A stretch of DNA of 64,000 nt from JASJBU01 sp963797085 (GCA_963797085.1 CAWCOA010000006.1:1-64000); one strand, 5' to 3'; shown: positions 1 to 10,816, counted from the first letter of the stretch. Made by a program: numbers and translations. The notes: generated from the sequence alone by a model not told the origin.

Positions 1-200
1 TAATTAGATTTTCAAAAGCTATTGTGCATTTATGGTTGAAGTTGTAACTGTAGAAAAACACTTACTTTGATAAAATAAACACACCAAAGCAAGCAGCCAA
101 GGGTAACGGACGATGGCAAGGTAAAAGGACAGAGAACGATAATATGAAAAGGACTGCCCCAGCTGCAAGCTCAAGCAACACTTCTTGAGAAATACACAGC

Positions 201-518
201 AGACGACACCGCAACAGATCAACATCAAACGCGGAATCACCGAAGTATAGAGAGTTATGTCTGATTGAACGGATCAAACAGAAAATCGATTCAGAAAGGG
301 GTCGACTCAGCTAAAGAAAACATTTCGGAATGGTAGAAGCCGTATTAGGTCTTATCACCGATGCCATAGGGATCAAGCGATTCAGTCTCAGGGGCAAACA
401 CTAGGTGGTTGGGCAATGGAAGTTGATGATGATACAGAACATGCTCAAGATTCATCGTATGGTTGAGCATGGGAATAGCTTTAATTATTGTAACTATAAG
501 TTACGCACTGTTTGTTAA
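201..518 (+). mobile_element. Remnant of an IS1182-like transposase (C-terminal end)
   Basis: One plus-strand frame reads, despite two in-frame stops (TAA at 312, TAG at 402), as the C-terminal end of a DDE transposase of the IS1182 type. It has an ERIKQKIDSERGR stretch, then FGMVEAVLGLI, IKRFSLRGK, VVGQWKLMMIQNMLKIHR. In that family a V-E-P-V-F-G segment, an RFxLRG segment and a G-x-W-x-L segment follow in this order near the C terminus. No start, no upstream catalytic part and no terminal inverted repeats are visible, so the element is dead and truncated. The minus-strand open frames over 19-277 are its antisense. Bases 1-200 and 519-594 show nothing I can support. Confidence 0.6.
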
Positions 519-594
519 GGTATACTAGGTAGATAAAATACTATGAACGTGGTGAGTAATTTCCGCTTACCCTCGAGATATATAGGATAGATTT

Positions 595-1820
595 GTGAAA
601 TTATTATTGACATTTCTTTTTTGTATCTCCAATAGTTTTTTTACTTCTTTATAACGCTATTTTTATCTATCTACCTATTAGATAGAGGTGATGGGACTCT
701 TCCTCTATCGTATATTTTCTACATAATTATAATCGATATAGCCATGCTGTTCGTATTATTGTTGTTTTATCAGTTTGTAAAGAGGAGAGCAAAAAATATA
801 AGCCGTTTGAGTACTACCCCGTATTTGTATGGCTTGGAAATCAACAGGAAGGGTTACATACTCTTATTAATAGCTGCAATTTCCATATTCTTTTTTCTAG
901 TTTTCAATGTGTTTGGAAGCTTTGATGTATCATATGTATATAAATTTAACCAAATATTTTATGCTCAATCAAAAGTTGGAACAGCGTGGATATTTTTTTT
1001 CCTGCAAGCATTTGTTTTTGTCGCCCTTTATGATATTTATTTGAATGGTTACTCGAAATTCAAAATATTTTGTGTATTAGCATTAATTTTAATTAATGCA
1101 GCCACAGGAAGTAGAGGAAATGTAGTTACGTATTTACTTCTCTTTATTCTTATTTATGGCGTCATATGGAGAGGGAAAAATGTAGTGTTTATGGGAGGAG
1201 TGATTTTTATAATTATTTCTTCAACGCTTTTATATAACACTTTTTATCGAAGCGGTGCTGATAGTTTATCAAAATATTTAGAAAGTTCTTCCAGTACCGC
1301 TGATCTTAATCAGGTTTATGCTATAGCAGACTCTATTGATTACTGGAATAAAAATGGTGCATGTTATACATGCTTACTCGAAGATATATCTAATTTTTTT
1401 ATACCAAGATATTTTTTTCCAGATAAGCCTATTTAGAAATGCAGAAAATTCAGGCACGTGTACCCTGAAGTTGCAGCAACTGGATCAACATATACTTTTG
1501 GTCTTTATATAGCAGGTATAATAATGTCGTATTATTTTATTTTCATACCGGTATTGTACTTTATTTACTCGTTTGGATATTTTCATTCTCTGTACGCAGT
1601 AAAAAAGACATATTTAAAGTTTTTCTTAATTTATTGTGGGGTAAATGCCGTGCAATTTGTAAGGGGTGGAGTTTTTGATATCAGATTAATTAGGCTTTTA
1701 CTTACATTTTTATTGGTGTACCTCATATATAAATTTATATTATTGTTCTTTGGCAAACGTGTTTCTGTGAGGCAAGATGGATTACAGGGTCAAGTATGTT
1801 CAATACAAATCATGAAATAA
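595..1820 (+). pseudogene. Wzy-like O-antigen/polysaccharide polymerase, broken
   Basis: The gene encodes a very hydrophobic membrane protein rich in Phe, Ile and Leu, with repeated transmembrane stretches and large polar loops, as in Wzy/O-antigen polymerases that join repeat units at the periplasmic face. Three pieces belong together. A GTG-started beginning at 595 loses frame near 655-690, the main body runs from about 744 to a TAG at 1434-1436, and the C-terminal part continues in the same frame to 1820. The segment around the stop (FIPRYFFPDKPI, then YPEVAATGSTYTFGLY) is the loop typical of these polymerases. Wzy sequences are too divergent for a sure name. The break is either decay or paired indels. 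It is the first gene of the polysaccharide cluster. Confidence 0.55.
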
Positions 1821-2543
1821 CACAATCTGTTTTTTGTTTAAAACAATATAATACTGTCTTTTATTTTGTTCCAGCATATGGTTTTGGATTTTCGTTTGCG
1901 TTTGTTCAATGCATCTCTATAAATGGGAAGATAATCATGATTAGCTGAATCACTATAACTGATTAGTTTTTGATTGTAATGAAGCAAATCTGGACTTACG
2001 ACGCGCATAAGAGTCGAAGGGTTGAATAAGCTTTGTGATAACTGCACACTAGTGCTACGCGCCATGGAGAGCGAAGCGAGGTCGCGTAGTCCCCGGGAAT
2101 TAAAGACACGAGCGCATTGCCGAAGTAAAAAGGGACCGAGAGATCACGTAGCCTGAGAAGGCAATACACAGAGTGCATCCGATACAACTTCCAACAATTT
2201 GAAAGAGTACTGTGTAGCGTAAACCGATCGAGTTATTAGTCTGGCGAAGCAACAGGGACATAGGGCGGCTGGGCACAATAGACTGTCGTGACAAGCAAGA
2301 GCGAAAGAGGGGCTGGAATGTCCTAATTCGCATCCTACGCGTCACGACACACATGATTGGAATTTTCAAATATTTAAAGACCTAGTATATTCTTAATTAC
2401 ATAGTAGTACGTTTAACAAGTGACAAGTAATCGGATATATATGTTATGTATTTACTAATCATTGGGCTGTGTGAGTATTGGAATAAGTGGGCTTGTCATG
2501 AAGTAATCAATTTCCGGCATAGTAAATTGGACTTGTATGAATT
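1821..2543. other. Intergenic stretch without a supportable gene
   Basis: I see no convincing gene in these 720 bases. Roughly 2050-2360 is visibly richer in G+C than the AT-rich polysaccharide genes on either side and has short open frames on the minus strand with no family resemblance. A short inverted repeat (CTACGCG at about 2055, CGCGTAG at about 2083) lies at its left edge. It may be the remains of an inserted element, but I could not read a transposase in any frame. Confidence 0.4.
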
Positions 2544-3905
2544 ATGAAATTTCTCCTGGTTAATAAAAGTCAAGTGACTGACGAGGAAGGTAATCTTGTC
2601 GATACATCAGATGTTTATAATCTTGAATTTCTTGAGGAAGTAAACAACCTGTCCAATAAGTATGGAGGAATGACGGATTATACTAATGAGATTTTTTTAT
2701 ATTATTATCTTCCTTTTTTTGAGAAGTACAGTTTTATAAAAAAATCTCTTATTGAAAAAGTTTTTATTAAAGGCTGGAAAGGCCTTTTCTGGTTTGAAGC
2801 GGCAAAAAAGAGTGGAATATCGTTTTCAATCCTTAGAAAGTCAGGTTTCTTTATAAGGGCTTTGTACCTTTTATTGATTTCTTTTTTTATAATGTTTGCA
2901 TTGTTGATCATATTGCCTGTTTTCACGATATTTAGATTTAGAAATTACAAGATTTATACTCCATACGCTAATGCATTTGCAGTTATAAGAGCACCAGCCA
3001 CATTATCAAAGATGTCTTTTCTAGAGGCTCAAGGGGTGGTGTTTTTTTGTGATGATTTAATATTTAAATCATCTGGTTTACTGAGTATTTATCAAACGCC
3101 CCTGAAGATAAAGTTATTATCTTTGTTTTATGTACCGTTTTTTGGGATTTTAGAATTTTTTGCACTGTTTAAAGACGCAAAAAAGATGCTTGGCTTTTTG
3201 TTAGCCTGTGATGTGATAAAATATTATATCAAGCGAATCCCACATAAAGTTAACTTACAATTTTATGTAGAAAGATTGTTTAAGCGCTATAGTGCAGCCA
3301 CTTTTTATACAGGTAATAAGAGGATAGATTTGCTCTTTTAGAAAGAGGCTGTGTTTGAAACATGGATTAAAAAGTATATGTATTCCTCACGGGCTTGAGT
3401 ATTCCTTTAGAATGCCTGCTGGGGCTAGTAGTAGGTGATGTTTTTTATGTAAATAGTCTTTACACTAAAGAATATTTAGAAAAAATATATGCCAACAAAA
3501 ACTGAGTTCGTATTTGAACTTATGAGTCAAATAATCGAAAAATGTCTGTCCATTCACTAAATCCAGTTCAAAAGAAAACAATCTGTTCCTTTTGAGTCTC
3601 GGGAACCAGAGAAAATATCAGATATCATAAAGATGCTTCAGAAGTCAAGGGAATTCAAGTTTTCATCTAAAATTACATACTAAAAGATTGCATCGAAAAC
3701 TATTCACCGTATATCAACAGGGATATGTTCAGTGAAATTTTAATCGAGGCCATTTCAAATAATATTTGTTTGGCAAGAAAATCAACAATTTTATCTAGAA
3801 GCTGTATACAACCAAATCTATTTCGATTGCTGTATTGGTTTCGATTCAAAGAACAAAAAATTTTTCGAGTTTATGTTTCCTTCACTCAATGATGACATAT
3901 TTTAA
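2544..3905 (+). pseudogene. Unknown polysaccharide-cluster protein, frameshifted
   Basis: I do not recognise the family. The first open part (ATG 2544 to TAG 3341, 265 codons) has a soluble N-terminal region, one strongly hydrophobic stretch at about residues 103-127 and a Phe/Lys-rich second half. The reading continues past its stop in other frames: ETWIKKYM, IPHGLEYSFRMPAG, GDVFYVNSLYTKEYLEKIYA (3350-3505), then ESREPEKISDIIKMLQKS, ENYSPYINRDMFSE, LEAVYNQIYFD and FEFMFPSLNDDIF before a TAA at 3903. At least five indels or stops would have to be repaired to give one protein of roughly 450 residues. Its place between wzy and fnlA suggests a role in glycan assembly, possibly a glycosyltransferase; this is inference only. 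Confidence 0.45.
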
Positions 3906-3959
3906 AAAGTTTATTTTTCGAACAACTAAAACAGTTATTAATTAAATTAAAGGCTAGTC

Positions 3960-4992
3960 ATGTTCAAAAGTAATAATTTATTAATTACAGGTGGTACAGG
4001 TTCCTTTGGGAATGCTGTACTAAATAGGTTTTTAGATACGGATTTAGCTGAAATAAGAATATTTAGTAGAGATGAAAAAAAGCAAGATGATATGCGAAAA
4101 AAATATACGAACTCTAAATTAAAGTTTTATATTGGAGATGTTCGTGATTATCAAAGTATATTAAATGCAACTCGAGGTGTGATTTTATTTTTCATGCCGC
4201 GGCTTTAAAGCAGGTTCCTTCGTGTGAATTCCATCCTGGAAGCGGTAAAAACAAATGTATTAGGCACAGAAATGTCCTTGAGGCAGCAATTCAAAATAAC
4301 GTTAAAAAAGTGGTTTGTTTGAGTACAGATAAGGCTGTATATCCAATCAATGCAATGGGTATTTCAAAAGCAATGATGGAAAAGGTCATGGTGGCTAAAT
4401 CGAGAAATGTCGATGATACTAAAACCATCATATGTGGCACTCGTTATGGCAATGTCATGGCATCCCGTGGTTCCGTGATACCACTGTTTATTGAGCAGAT
4501 TAGAGCTGGTATACCTCTAACCGTAACCGATCCAAATATGACTCGATTCATGATGACGCTAGCGGATGCGGTTGATCTGGTTTTGTATGCATTTAAGCAT
4601 GCTAATAACGGTGATATTTTTGTGCAAAAATCACCCGCAGCAACGGTTGAATTTTTGGCCAGAGCTTTGGTTGAACTGATGGGGAAACCAGATTTCCCGA
4701 TTGATATTATAGGTACTCGCCATGGTGAAAAGTTGTATGAAGCCTTGTTGAGTCGTGAAGAGATGGTTAGTGCCGAAGACATGGGAGAATATTTTCGTGT
4801 TCCTCCAGATTTACGAGATTTGAATTATTCAAAATTTGTAGAGATGGGTGAAGAGAGATTATTTCTCGCATGGAAGACTATAACTCTCATAACACTGAAA
4901 GATTAGATGTTGATGGTATGAAAAATCTTTTAATGAAACTAAAATTTATGCCGGCGATTGTTCGTGGAGAGCAAGTAGTGCCTGAGGAATAA
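3960..4992 (+). pseudogene. fnlA: FnlA/WbjB-type UDP-GlcNAc 4,6-dehydratase (5-inverting), frameshifted
   Basis: This enzyme makes the first intermediate of UDP-N-acetyl-L-fucosamine from UDP-GlcNAc. It opens with the Rossmann motif TGGTGSFG, followed by IFSRDEKKQDDMR, and later STDKAVYPINAMGISKAMMEK. The usual SDR YxxxK is MxxxK here, as known for the FnlA/CapE group. The C-terminal NSHNTERLDVDGMK block is characteristic. The frame is broken near 4178 (a GG run one base short), near 4235 (two bases missing), near 4270 (an A run one short) and near 4865. Repaired, the protein is about 344 residues, normal for the family. Conservation on both sides of each break favours sequencing error. fnlB starts 2 bases after the stop. 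Confidence 0.85.
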
Positions 4993-4994
4993 GG

Positions 4995-6102
4995 ATGAAG
5001 GTTTTAATTACAGGAGCTAATGGTTTTATAGCAAAAAATTTATTGGCTCATCTGTCTGAACGTCAAGATGTTGATGTAGTTATCTTTACTCGCGATCAAT
5101 CTTTATCTTGATCTCTCAGAGTTGATTCACGGAGTGGATTTTATATTTCATCTGGCCGGAGTGATATAGGCCCAAGAATGTGGAGGAATTCAAAAAGGGA
5201 AACGCAGATCTTCAGTTACTTTATGTTCTCTTATTGAGGATTCGGGGAAGAATGTTTCCATCGTGTTTGGTTCCTCTATCCAGGCTGAATTAAACAACCC
5301 CTACGGTCAGAGTAAATTAGTTGCTGAGAAAGCATTGTTAGCATTATCTAAGCGAACTGGAAACCCAGTTTTTTTATTCCGATTACCCAATGTCTTTGGT
5401 AAGTGGTGTAAACCAAACTACAACTCAGCAGTGGCAACATTTTGTCATAATATTGCTTTTAACATACCCATTATAATCAATGACCCATTGGCATTAATAA
5501 ATCTCGTCTATGTGGACGATGTTATCAATCGGTTTATCTCCATCATGGATGGGGCTGTTGTTAATGATGCTTATTGTGACGTTAATCCTGTATATGAAGT
5601 GACTGTTGGGTCATTGGCTGAAAAAATCTATAATTTTAAGGCAAGCAGAAAGACCTTAGTAACAGAGCGAGTTGGTACAGGTTTTGATCGTGCTTTACAT
5701 TCAACCTATTTAAGTTATTTTCCACCTGAAAAGTTTTCATATGACTTAATCAAACACGGCGATACAAGAGGCGTATTTGTGGAAATGCTTAAAACTAAAG
5801 ACAGCGGGCAGGTTTCATATTTCAGCGCGCATCCCGGCATCACACGTGGTGGTCATTACCATCACACTAAAACTGAAAAGTTTTTGGTGCTAAAAGGAGA
5901 GGCCCTATTCAAGTTTCGCCATATTATGACTGATGAGTTTTATGAGTTGAGAACAGCAGGAACCAAACCCACTGTTGTAGAAACCGTTCCCGGTTGGACA
6001 CACGATATTACAAATATTGGTGACGAAGAAATGTTTGTAATGCTATGGGCAAATGAGATATTTGATAGGAAGTCTTCAGATACTTACACAAGGCCGTTGT
6101 AA
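4995..6102 (+). pseudogene. fnlB: FnlB/CapF-type reductase with C-terminal cupin, frameshifted
   Basis: This bifunctional enzyme is the second in UDP-L-FucNAc synthesis. An N-terminal NAD(P)-binding SDR domain (MKVLITGANGFIAKNLLAHL) is followed by a C-terminal cupin from roughly two thirds of the way, with the metal-binding GGHYHHTKTEKFLVLKGEA and the late PGWTHDI histidine, as in CapF. The active-site pattern NPYGQSKLVAEK carries YxxxK. The first about 90 codons are broken by a TGA at 5109-5111 and by indels near 5165-5215. From about 5230 to the stop the frame is open. Repaired length is about 369 residues, as expected. It lies between fnlA and fnlC in the conserved order. Confidence 0.85.
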
Positions 6103-6111
6103 ATTATTAGC

Positions 6112-7242
6112 ATGAAGAAGTTAAAAGTTGTAACCGTAGTTGGCACTCGTCCAGAAATTATCCGTTTATCACGGGTGATGGCGAAGCTGGATGTATATTG
6201 TGATCATATATTGATTCATACTGGTCAAAATTATGACTACGAACTTAATGAGATTTTCTTTACAGATTTAGGTATTCGTAAGCCTGACTATTTTTTGAGT
6301 GTAGCAGGTCAAAGCGGTGCCGAAACGATTGGCAATGTCATTATTGCGGTTGATAAAGTATTGACTGAAGTACATCCCGATGCATTGTTGGTGCTTGGCG
6401 ATACTAACAGTTGTATGGCTGTTTTACCTGCTAAGCGTCTCAAGATTCCGACATTCCACATGGAGGCAGGTAATCGCTGTTTTGATCAGCGTGTTCCTGA
6501 AGAAATTAATCGCCGATTAGTTGATCATATGGCTGATATTAATCTAACTTACAGCAGTATCGCGCGAGATTATCTTTTAGGTGAAGGATTGCCAGCTGAT
6601 ATGGTGATTAAAACCGGCAGTCCAATGTTCGAGGTTTTGAACGCTTATCATGAGGGCATAGGAGCTTCTGATGTGCTTGAACGGTTGGGCATAGAAAAAT
6701 ACAAATTTTTTATAATAAGCGCACATCGTGAAGAAAATGTAGATTCAGATAAAAACTTTTTAAATCTGGTGGAAACACTCAATACAATAGCTAAAACCTA
6801 CCAGTTGCCTGTCATTGTTTCTACACACCCGCGTACCCAGAAGCGTTTTGATACCATGGGTGTTAAATTCCACCCATTGGTGAGACTGTTGAAGCCTCTT
6901 GGTTTCAAGGATTACAACAAACTTCAACTTTCTGCCAAAGCATCCTTGTCGGATAGCGGAACAATTAATGAAGAGTCTTCTATTCTGAATTTCCCTGCAC
7001 TTAATTTACGTGAAGCCCATGAGCGACCAGAGGCTATGGAAGAGGCCTCTGTCATGATGGTTGGTTTGAAGGCTGAGAGAGTCATGCAAGCACTGTCGAT
7101 TTTAGAAAGTCAATCTAGAGGTGATGATCGATTACTACGACAAGTAGGTGATTATTCTATGCCGAATGTCTCCGATAAGATAATACGGATTATTCATAGT
7201 TATACTGATTACGTAAATCGTGTAGTTTGGAAGAAATATTAA
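6112..7242 (+). CDS. fnlC: FnlC/WbjD-type UDP-N-acetyl sugar 2-epimerase
   Basis: This is a non-hydrolysing 2-epimerase of 376 residues, the last step to UDP-N-acetyl-L-fucosamine. Motifs are GTRPEIIRLS (11-20), GDTNSCMA (97-104), HMEAGNRCFDQRVPEEINRR (116-135) and ISAHREENVD. The C-terminal substrate region has SDSGTINEESS. The sequence also resembles WecB-type UDP-GlcNAc 2-epimerases, but the position directly after fnlA and fnlB decides for FnlC. It is one of only two intact genes in the cluster. The start at 6112 lies 9 bases after the fnlB stop, and the next gene begins 3 bases after this stop, so the genes are cotranscribed. Confidence 0.88.
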   Translation: MKKLKVVTVVGTRPEIIRLSRVMAKLDVYCDHILIHTGQNYDYELNEIFFTDLGIRKPDYFLSVAGQSGAETIGNVIIAVDKVLTEVHPDALLVLGDTNSCMAVLPAKRLKIPTFHMEAGNRCFDQRVPEEINRRLVDHMADINLTYSSIARDYLLGEGLPADMVIKTGSPMFEVLNAYHEGIGASDVLERLGIEKYKFFIISAHREENVDSDKNFLNLVETLNTIAKTYQLPVIVSTHPRTQKRFDTMGVKFHPLVRLLKPLGFKDYNKLQLSAKASLSDSGTINEESSILNFPALNLREAHERPEAMEEASVMMVGLKAERVMQALSILESQSRGDDRLLRQVGDYSMPNVSDKIIRIIHSYTDYVNRVVWKKY

Positions 7243-7245
7243 TCT

Positions 7246-8442
7246 ATGATTTTGATTGTATCAGCATTATTTCCTCCAGAACCTGTTGTTTCGGCAAACT
7301 TGTCATTCGATATAGCTTCTGAACTTTCATATCGCAATGACGTCGTTGTAATTACACCAGAGCCGACTCGACCTTATGGCATGAAATTCAATCCAGGCCA
7401 CAAAACAAATAGTCGCTTTAAACATGTAATTCTAAATTCTTTTACTTATCCTAGATCGGCGATTTTAGGTCGATTAAGGGAGAGCTATAGCTTGGGTCGT
7501 CACGCCAAACATTATATTGAAAATAATCATCAGGATATTGAAGTAATTTATGGAAATGTTTGGCCCTTGTTTGCCCAATATTTGCTGGCAAATACAGCTT
7601 CAAAATATCGTATCCCTTTTGTTATACATGTGCAGGATATTTATCCTGAATCACTAAGTAGTAAATTAGGTATTCTTGGTTTTACAATACGAAAGCTTAT
7701 ACTACCAATTGACAGAAATACTTTACATAAAGCAAAGAAAATCATAACAATCTCTGAACAGATGAAAACTTACCTTGAGCAAACAAGGGGCATAAGTAGT
7801 GAAAATATCACTATTATTAGGAACTGGCAAAATGATGCTGCATTTCTAAGTTTTAAAAAGAATTTTAATTATATTGAAGGTAATAAATTTTGCTTTTTAT
7901 ATTTAGGAAGCATTAATCCTACAGCGGGTGTTAGGTTGTTGGTAAATGCATTTGGTAAGTCTAACTTAAACAATGCCTGTTTAATCATCGCAGGTAATGG
8001 GTCAGATAAACAAGCCTGTATTACTGATGCAAAAAAATATGTAAATGACATTAGATTTTTCGAGGTTACTCCAGACAAGGTTCCGGAGATTCAATCAATG
8101 GCAGATGTTCTATTGCTCCCCTTAAAAAAGGAGTTTCTGGTACAGCATTACCATCAAAAATGACGGCTTACATGTTTTCCGGAAAACCAATTATTGCTAC
8201 CATGGATAAAGATAGCGAAGTTGCCAGTATTATCGAACAAAGCCATGGTGGATTGGATTGTTGAGCCTGAGAATGAGCAGGATCTTATGAATTGCATGAG
8301 TGAAGCATTGAATTCTGATGTAAGCGTTTTAACAAAGATGGGTTTAAATAATCTAGATTATGCAAAACATAATCTATCAAAAGACGTTAATCTTAATAAA
8401 CTAGTTATGGTTATCCAAAACGCAAAGCAGGAAACTGATTAA
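7246..8442 (+). pseudogene. WbuB-like glycosyltransferase (probable L-FucNAc transferase), frameshifted
   Basis: This is a GT-B, GT4-type glycosyltransferase. The N-terminal ILIVSALFPPEPVVSANLSFDIA and the middle IPFVIHVQDIYPESL are typical of the WbuB group that follows fnlABC in other O-antigen clusters and transfers N-acetyl-L-fucosamine. The donor-binding half shows FLYLGSINPTAGV and the PLKKGVSGTALPSKMTAYMFSGKPIIA segment. The latter is out of frame because the A run at 8124-8129 is one base short. A second indel near 8250 restores the frame for the final 60 residues. Repaired length is about 398 residues. The stop overlaps the next ATG by one base (TAATG). Confidence 0.75.
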
Positions 8443-9066
8443 TGTTGAAAAGGATTTATTTATCTCCCCTAGGTTACCTAATTTCAATTATTCAGAATAT
8501 ACTTTCGGTTATTCACCAGCCATTCATGGTTTACGGGTTTTATAATAGTGTACAAAAAGATTTAAGAAGAATACACGAATTAGCTCATCAACGAAGATTG
8601 TACATAGAAATCAATTAGATATTGGTAATAATGTTTGGATTGGTCATTATTGTGTTACTCTGATGCTAGCAATAAAATTAAAATTGGCAACTGCGTCCAA
8701 ACAGGCTCGCATATATCTATCTATACACATAGTAGTCATATTTCAATCCGGTTGTTGGGTGAATCATACTTGTCAACTGATAATAGAGTTGGCTATATAC
8801 AAGGGGCAGTTCATATAGGTGATTTTTCTTTTATTGGTGATTCGGTAGTTGTTTTTCCTAGTGTGAATATTGGAAAAGGTTGTTTAATAAAAGCTGGGTC
8901 AATTGTTACGAAATCAGTACCAGATTTTTCTATTGTTGATGGCTCGCCTGCTAAAGTTGTTGGTAGTGTGTTGGATATAGACAAAAAATACTTTTCTGAC
9001 CCTTCAGTAAAAGAGTCGTATTTTAATCGCAGCTTAATTATTGATAACCCGCAGGATTTTATATGA
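8442..9066 (+). pseudogene. Hexapeptide-repeat acetyltransferase, frameshifted
   Basis: This is a left-handed beta-helix acyltransferase. Hexapeptide-like repeats begin at IGNNVWIGHYC (about 8627) and continue through IKIGNCVQTGSHI, VHIGDFSFIGDSVVVFPSVNIGKGCLIKAGSIV and end with SPAKVVG, the classic close of the fold. The N-terminal 55 codons (hydrophobic, LISIIQNILSVIHQPF) reach a TAG at 8614-8616 in another frame, and another indel lies near 8655. It probably O- or N-acetylates a sugar of the repeat unit. With the adjoining aminotransferase it may make an acetamido sugar, as PglD does, but it lacks the N-terminal nucleotide-sugar domain of PglD. It overlaps the next gene by ATGA. Confidence 0.65.
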
Positions 9067-10223
9067 CCGATTTTATTCGATTTGCACTGCCTGATATAGG
9101 GGAGGATGAGATAGCAGAGGTTGTAGATTCTCTAAGATCAGGTTGGATTACAACCAGGCCCAAAGACAAGGAGGTTTGAAAGAAGTGAGCTTCATTGATT
9201 TTGTTGGTGGAGATATTGATGCTATTGCAGTAAATTCAGCAACAGCCGGTTTGCATCTAGCTCTAGAGGCTGTAGGTATTAAATCAGGTGATGAAGTAAT
9301 TACAACATCACACACATTACCGCAACAGCCGAAGTAATTCGATATCTTGGTGCTCATCCAGTATTTGTTGATATCGATCCTAACTCTTTCAACATAGATG
9401 TTACTAAGATTGAAGAAAAAATCACATCACACACTAAAGCAATAATACCAGTTCATTTTGCTGGCCTAGCTTGCGATATGGATGCGATTTTTGAAATCGC
9501 TGAACGACACAATCTTAAAATTATCGAAGACGCCACCCATGCTTTACCAACAACTTATAAAGATTGTCTTATTGGTACACTACGGTCTGATGTTACGGTA
9601 TATAGTTTTTATGCAACCAAAACAATTACCACCGGTGAAGGGGGCTTGATTCTGACCAGAGATAAAAATATTGCTGAACGCTGTAGAATTATGCGTCTAC
9701 ATGGAATTAGTCGAGATGCATTTGACCGGTATCAGTCAACAAAACCATCTTCATTATGATGTGGTTGCCCCTGGGTTTAAATATAATATGACCGATATCA
9801 GCTGCTTCAATGGGTATTCATCAACTCAAGAAGGCAGTAAAATTTCAAAAACGACGACAGGAACTAGCTGAGTATTACGACTGTGAACTGAATCGATTAC
9901 CGATACTGTTACCACCCCACGCACCAAAGGGTGATCAACATTCTTGGCACTTGTATGTTATACGATTGTCAGAGGCGCTTTCAGTGGGGCGTAACGAATT
10001 TATAAACTTGATGTCTGACAAAGGCATAGGTTGTAGCGTTCATTTTATTCCACTGCATCTTCACCCTTACTGGCGTGATACGTACAAGCTTAAACCATAC
10101 GATTTTCCCAATTCTCTTCATGCTTATGAATATTCGGTGAGCTTGCCGCTTTATACTAAAATGAGTGATCATGATGCTGAAAGTGTAGTTACAGCTGTCA
10201 AGAAAATCCTGACAGGTCAATGA
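9063..10223 (+). pseudogene. DegT/DnrJ/EryC1 family sugar aminotransferase, frameshifted
   Basis: This PLP-dependent aminotransferase of nucleotide 4-keto sugars starts MTDFIRFALPDIGEDEIAEV. It continues as VNSATAGLHLAL, DEVITTSHT, HPVFVDIDPNSFNID, the PLP-contacting IIEDATHALPT, and the Schiff-base lysine in FYATKTITTGEGG. The C-terminal NMTDIS and MGIHQLKK blocks follow. The frame is lost near 9155 (an extra C), near 9322 (a T run one short), near 9750 and near 9802. Repaired length is about 385 residues, standard for the family. It probably uses the 4-keto product of a dehydratase such as the WbpM-like protein downstream. It overlaps its neighbours by 4 bases on both sides. Confidence 0.75.
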
Positions 10224-10816
10224 TTTTTAAACGCATCTTTGATTTGTTTTTTGTTGTACCTGGGTTGTTAGTTATGCTTCCAGCATTTGCTCTAATTGCC
10301 GTTTGGATAAAAATAGGCTCCAGTGGACCAGTTTTTTTCAGGCAGGAACGAGTAGGTAGATATGGCGTGCCATTTCACATTTATAAATTTCGTATTATGG
10401 TAATTGATGCGGAATCTTTAGGTGCTAAGGTAACAGTCGGAAATGATCCAAGAATAACCGGAAGTGGTCGTTTTTTAAGAAAATATAAACTGGATGAATT
10501 ACCTCAGCTGTTTAATGTCTTTACCGGGGAAATGAGTTTGGTTGGGCCAAGGCCGGAGGTTCCTGAGTATGTCGCTTATTGGCCTTTGGAAATGCGAGAA
10601 TTAGTGCTGTCAGTCCCACCAGGAATTACTGACTTTGCATCTATTGAGTTTTGGGATGAAAATAAACTATTACAGGGTGTCGCCAATCCTGTTGATAAAT
10701 ATATCAATGAGATTATACCTATAAAGCTTAGGTTTTATGTTCGTTATGTAAATGAGCGAAGTGTTTGGTTAGATTTGAGTTTAATTTTAAAATCAATTGT
10801 TGCAATTCTACGGTAA
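10220..10816 (+). CDS. PglC-like monotopic phosphoglycosyl transferase
   Basis: This 198-residue bacterial sugar transferase moves a sugar phosphate from a UDP-sugar to undecaprenyl phosphate and so starts repeat-unit assembly. It has an N-terminal re-entrant hydrophobic helix (about 9-31), the PVFFRQERVG motif, YKFRIM (usually FRTM), and the catalytic Asp-Glu pair in KLDELPQL (D92, E93), followed by MSLVGPRPE. It is the small PglC form without the extra membrane domain of WcaJ/WbaP. It is intact and overlaps the aminotransferase stop by 4 bases (ATGA). The order acetyltransferase, aminotransferase, PGT resembles bacillosamine modules, but the sugar cannot be read from sequence. Confidence 0.85.
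   Translation: MIFKRIFDLFFVVPGLLVMLPAFALIAVWIKIGSSGPVFFRQERVGRYGVPFHIYKFRIMVIDAESLGAKVTVGNDPRITGSGRFLRKYKLDELPQLFNVFTGEMSLVGPRPEVPEYVAYWPLEMRELVLSVPPGITDFASIEFWDENKLLQGVANPVDKYINEIIPIKLRFYVRYVNERSVWLDLSLILKSIVAILR

Noticed and set aside
19..277. Two overlapping minus-strand open frames rich in Leu, Phe and Cys
   Set aside because: They are antisense to the transposase remnant, overlap each other and have no family-like pattern.
1838..2369. Three overlapping minus-strand open frames
   Set aside because: Overlapping, no ribosome-binding sites, no recognisable domains. I could not read a transposase in any frame here.
8442..10816. Complete bacillosamine (PglF-E-D-C) pathway
   Set aside because: The aminotransferase and PGT fit, but the acetyltransferase lacks the N-terminal PglD domain. 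Only the general amino-sugar role is supported.
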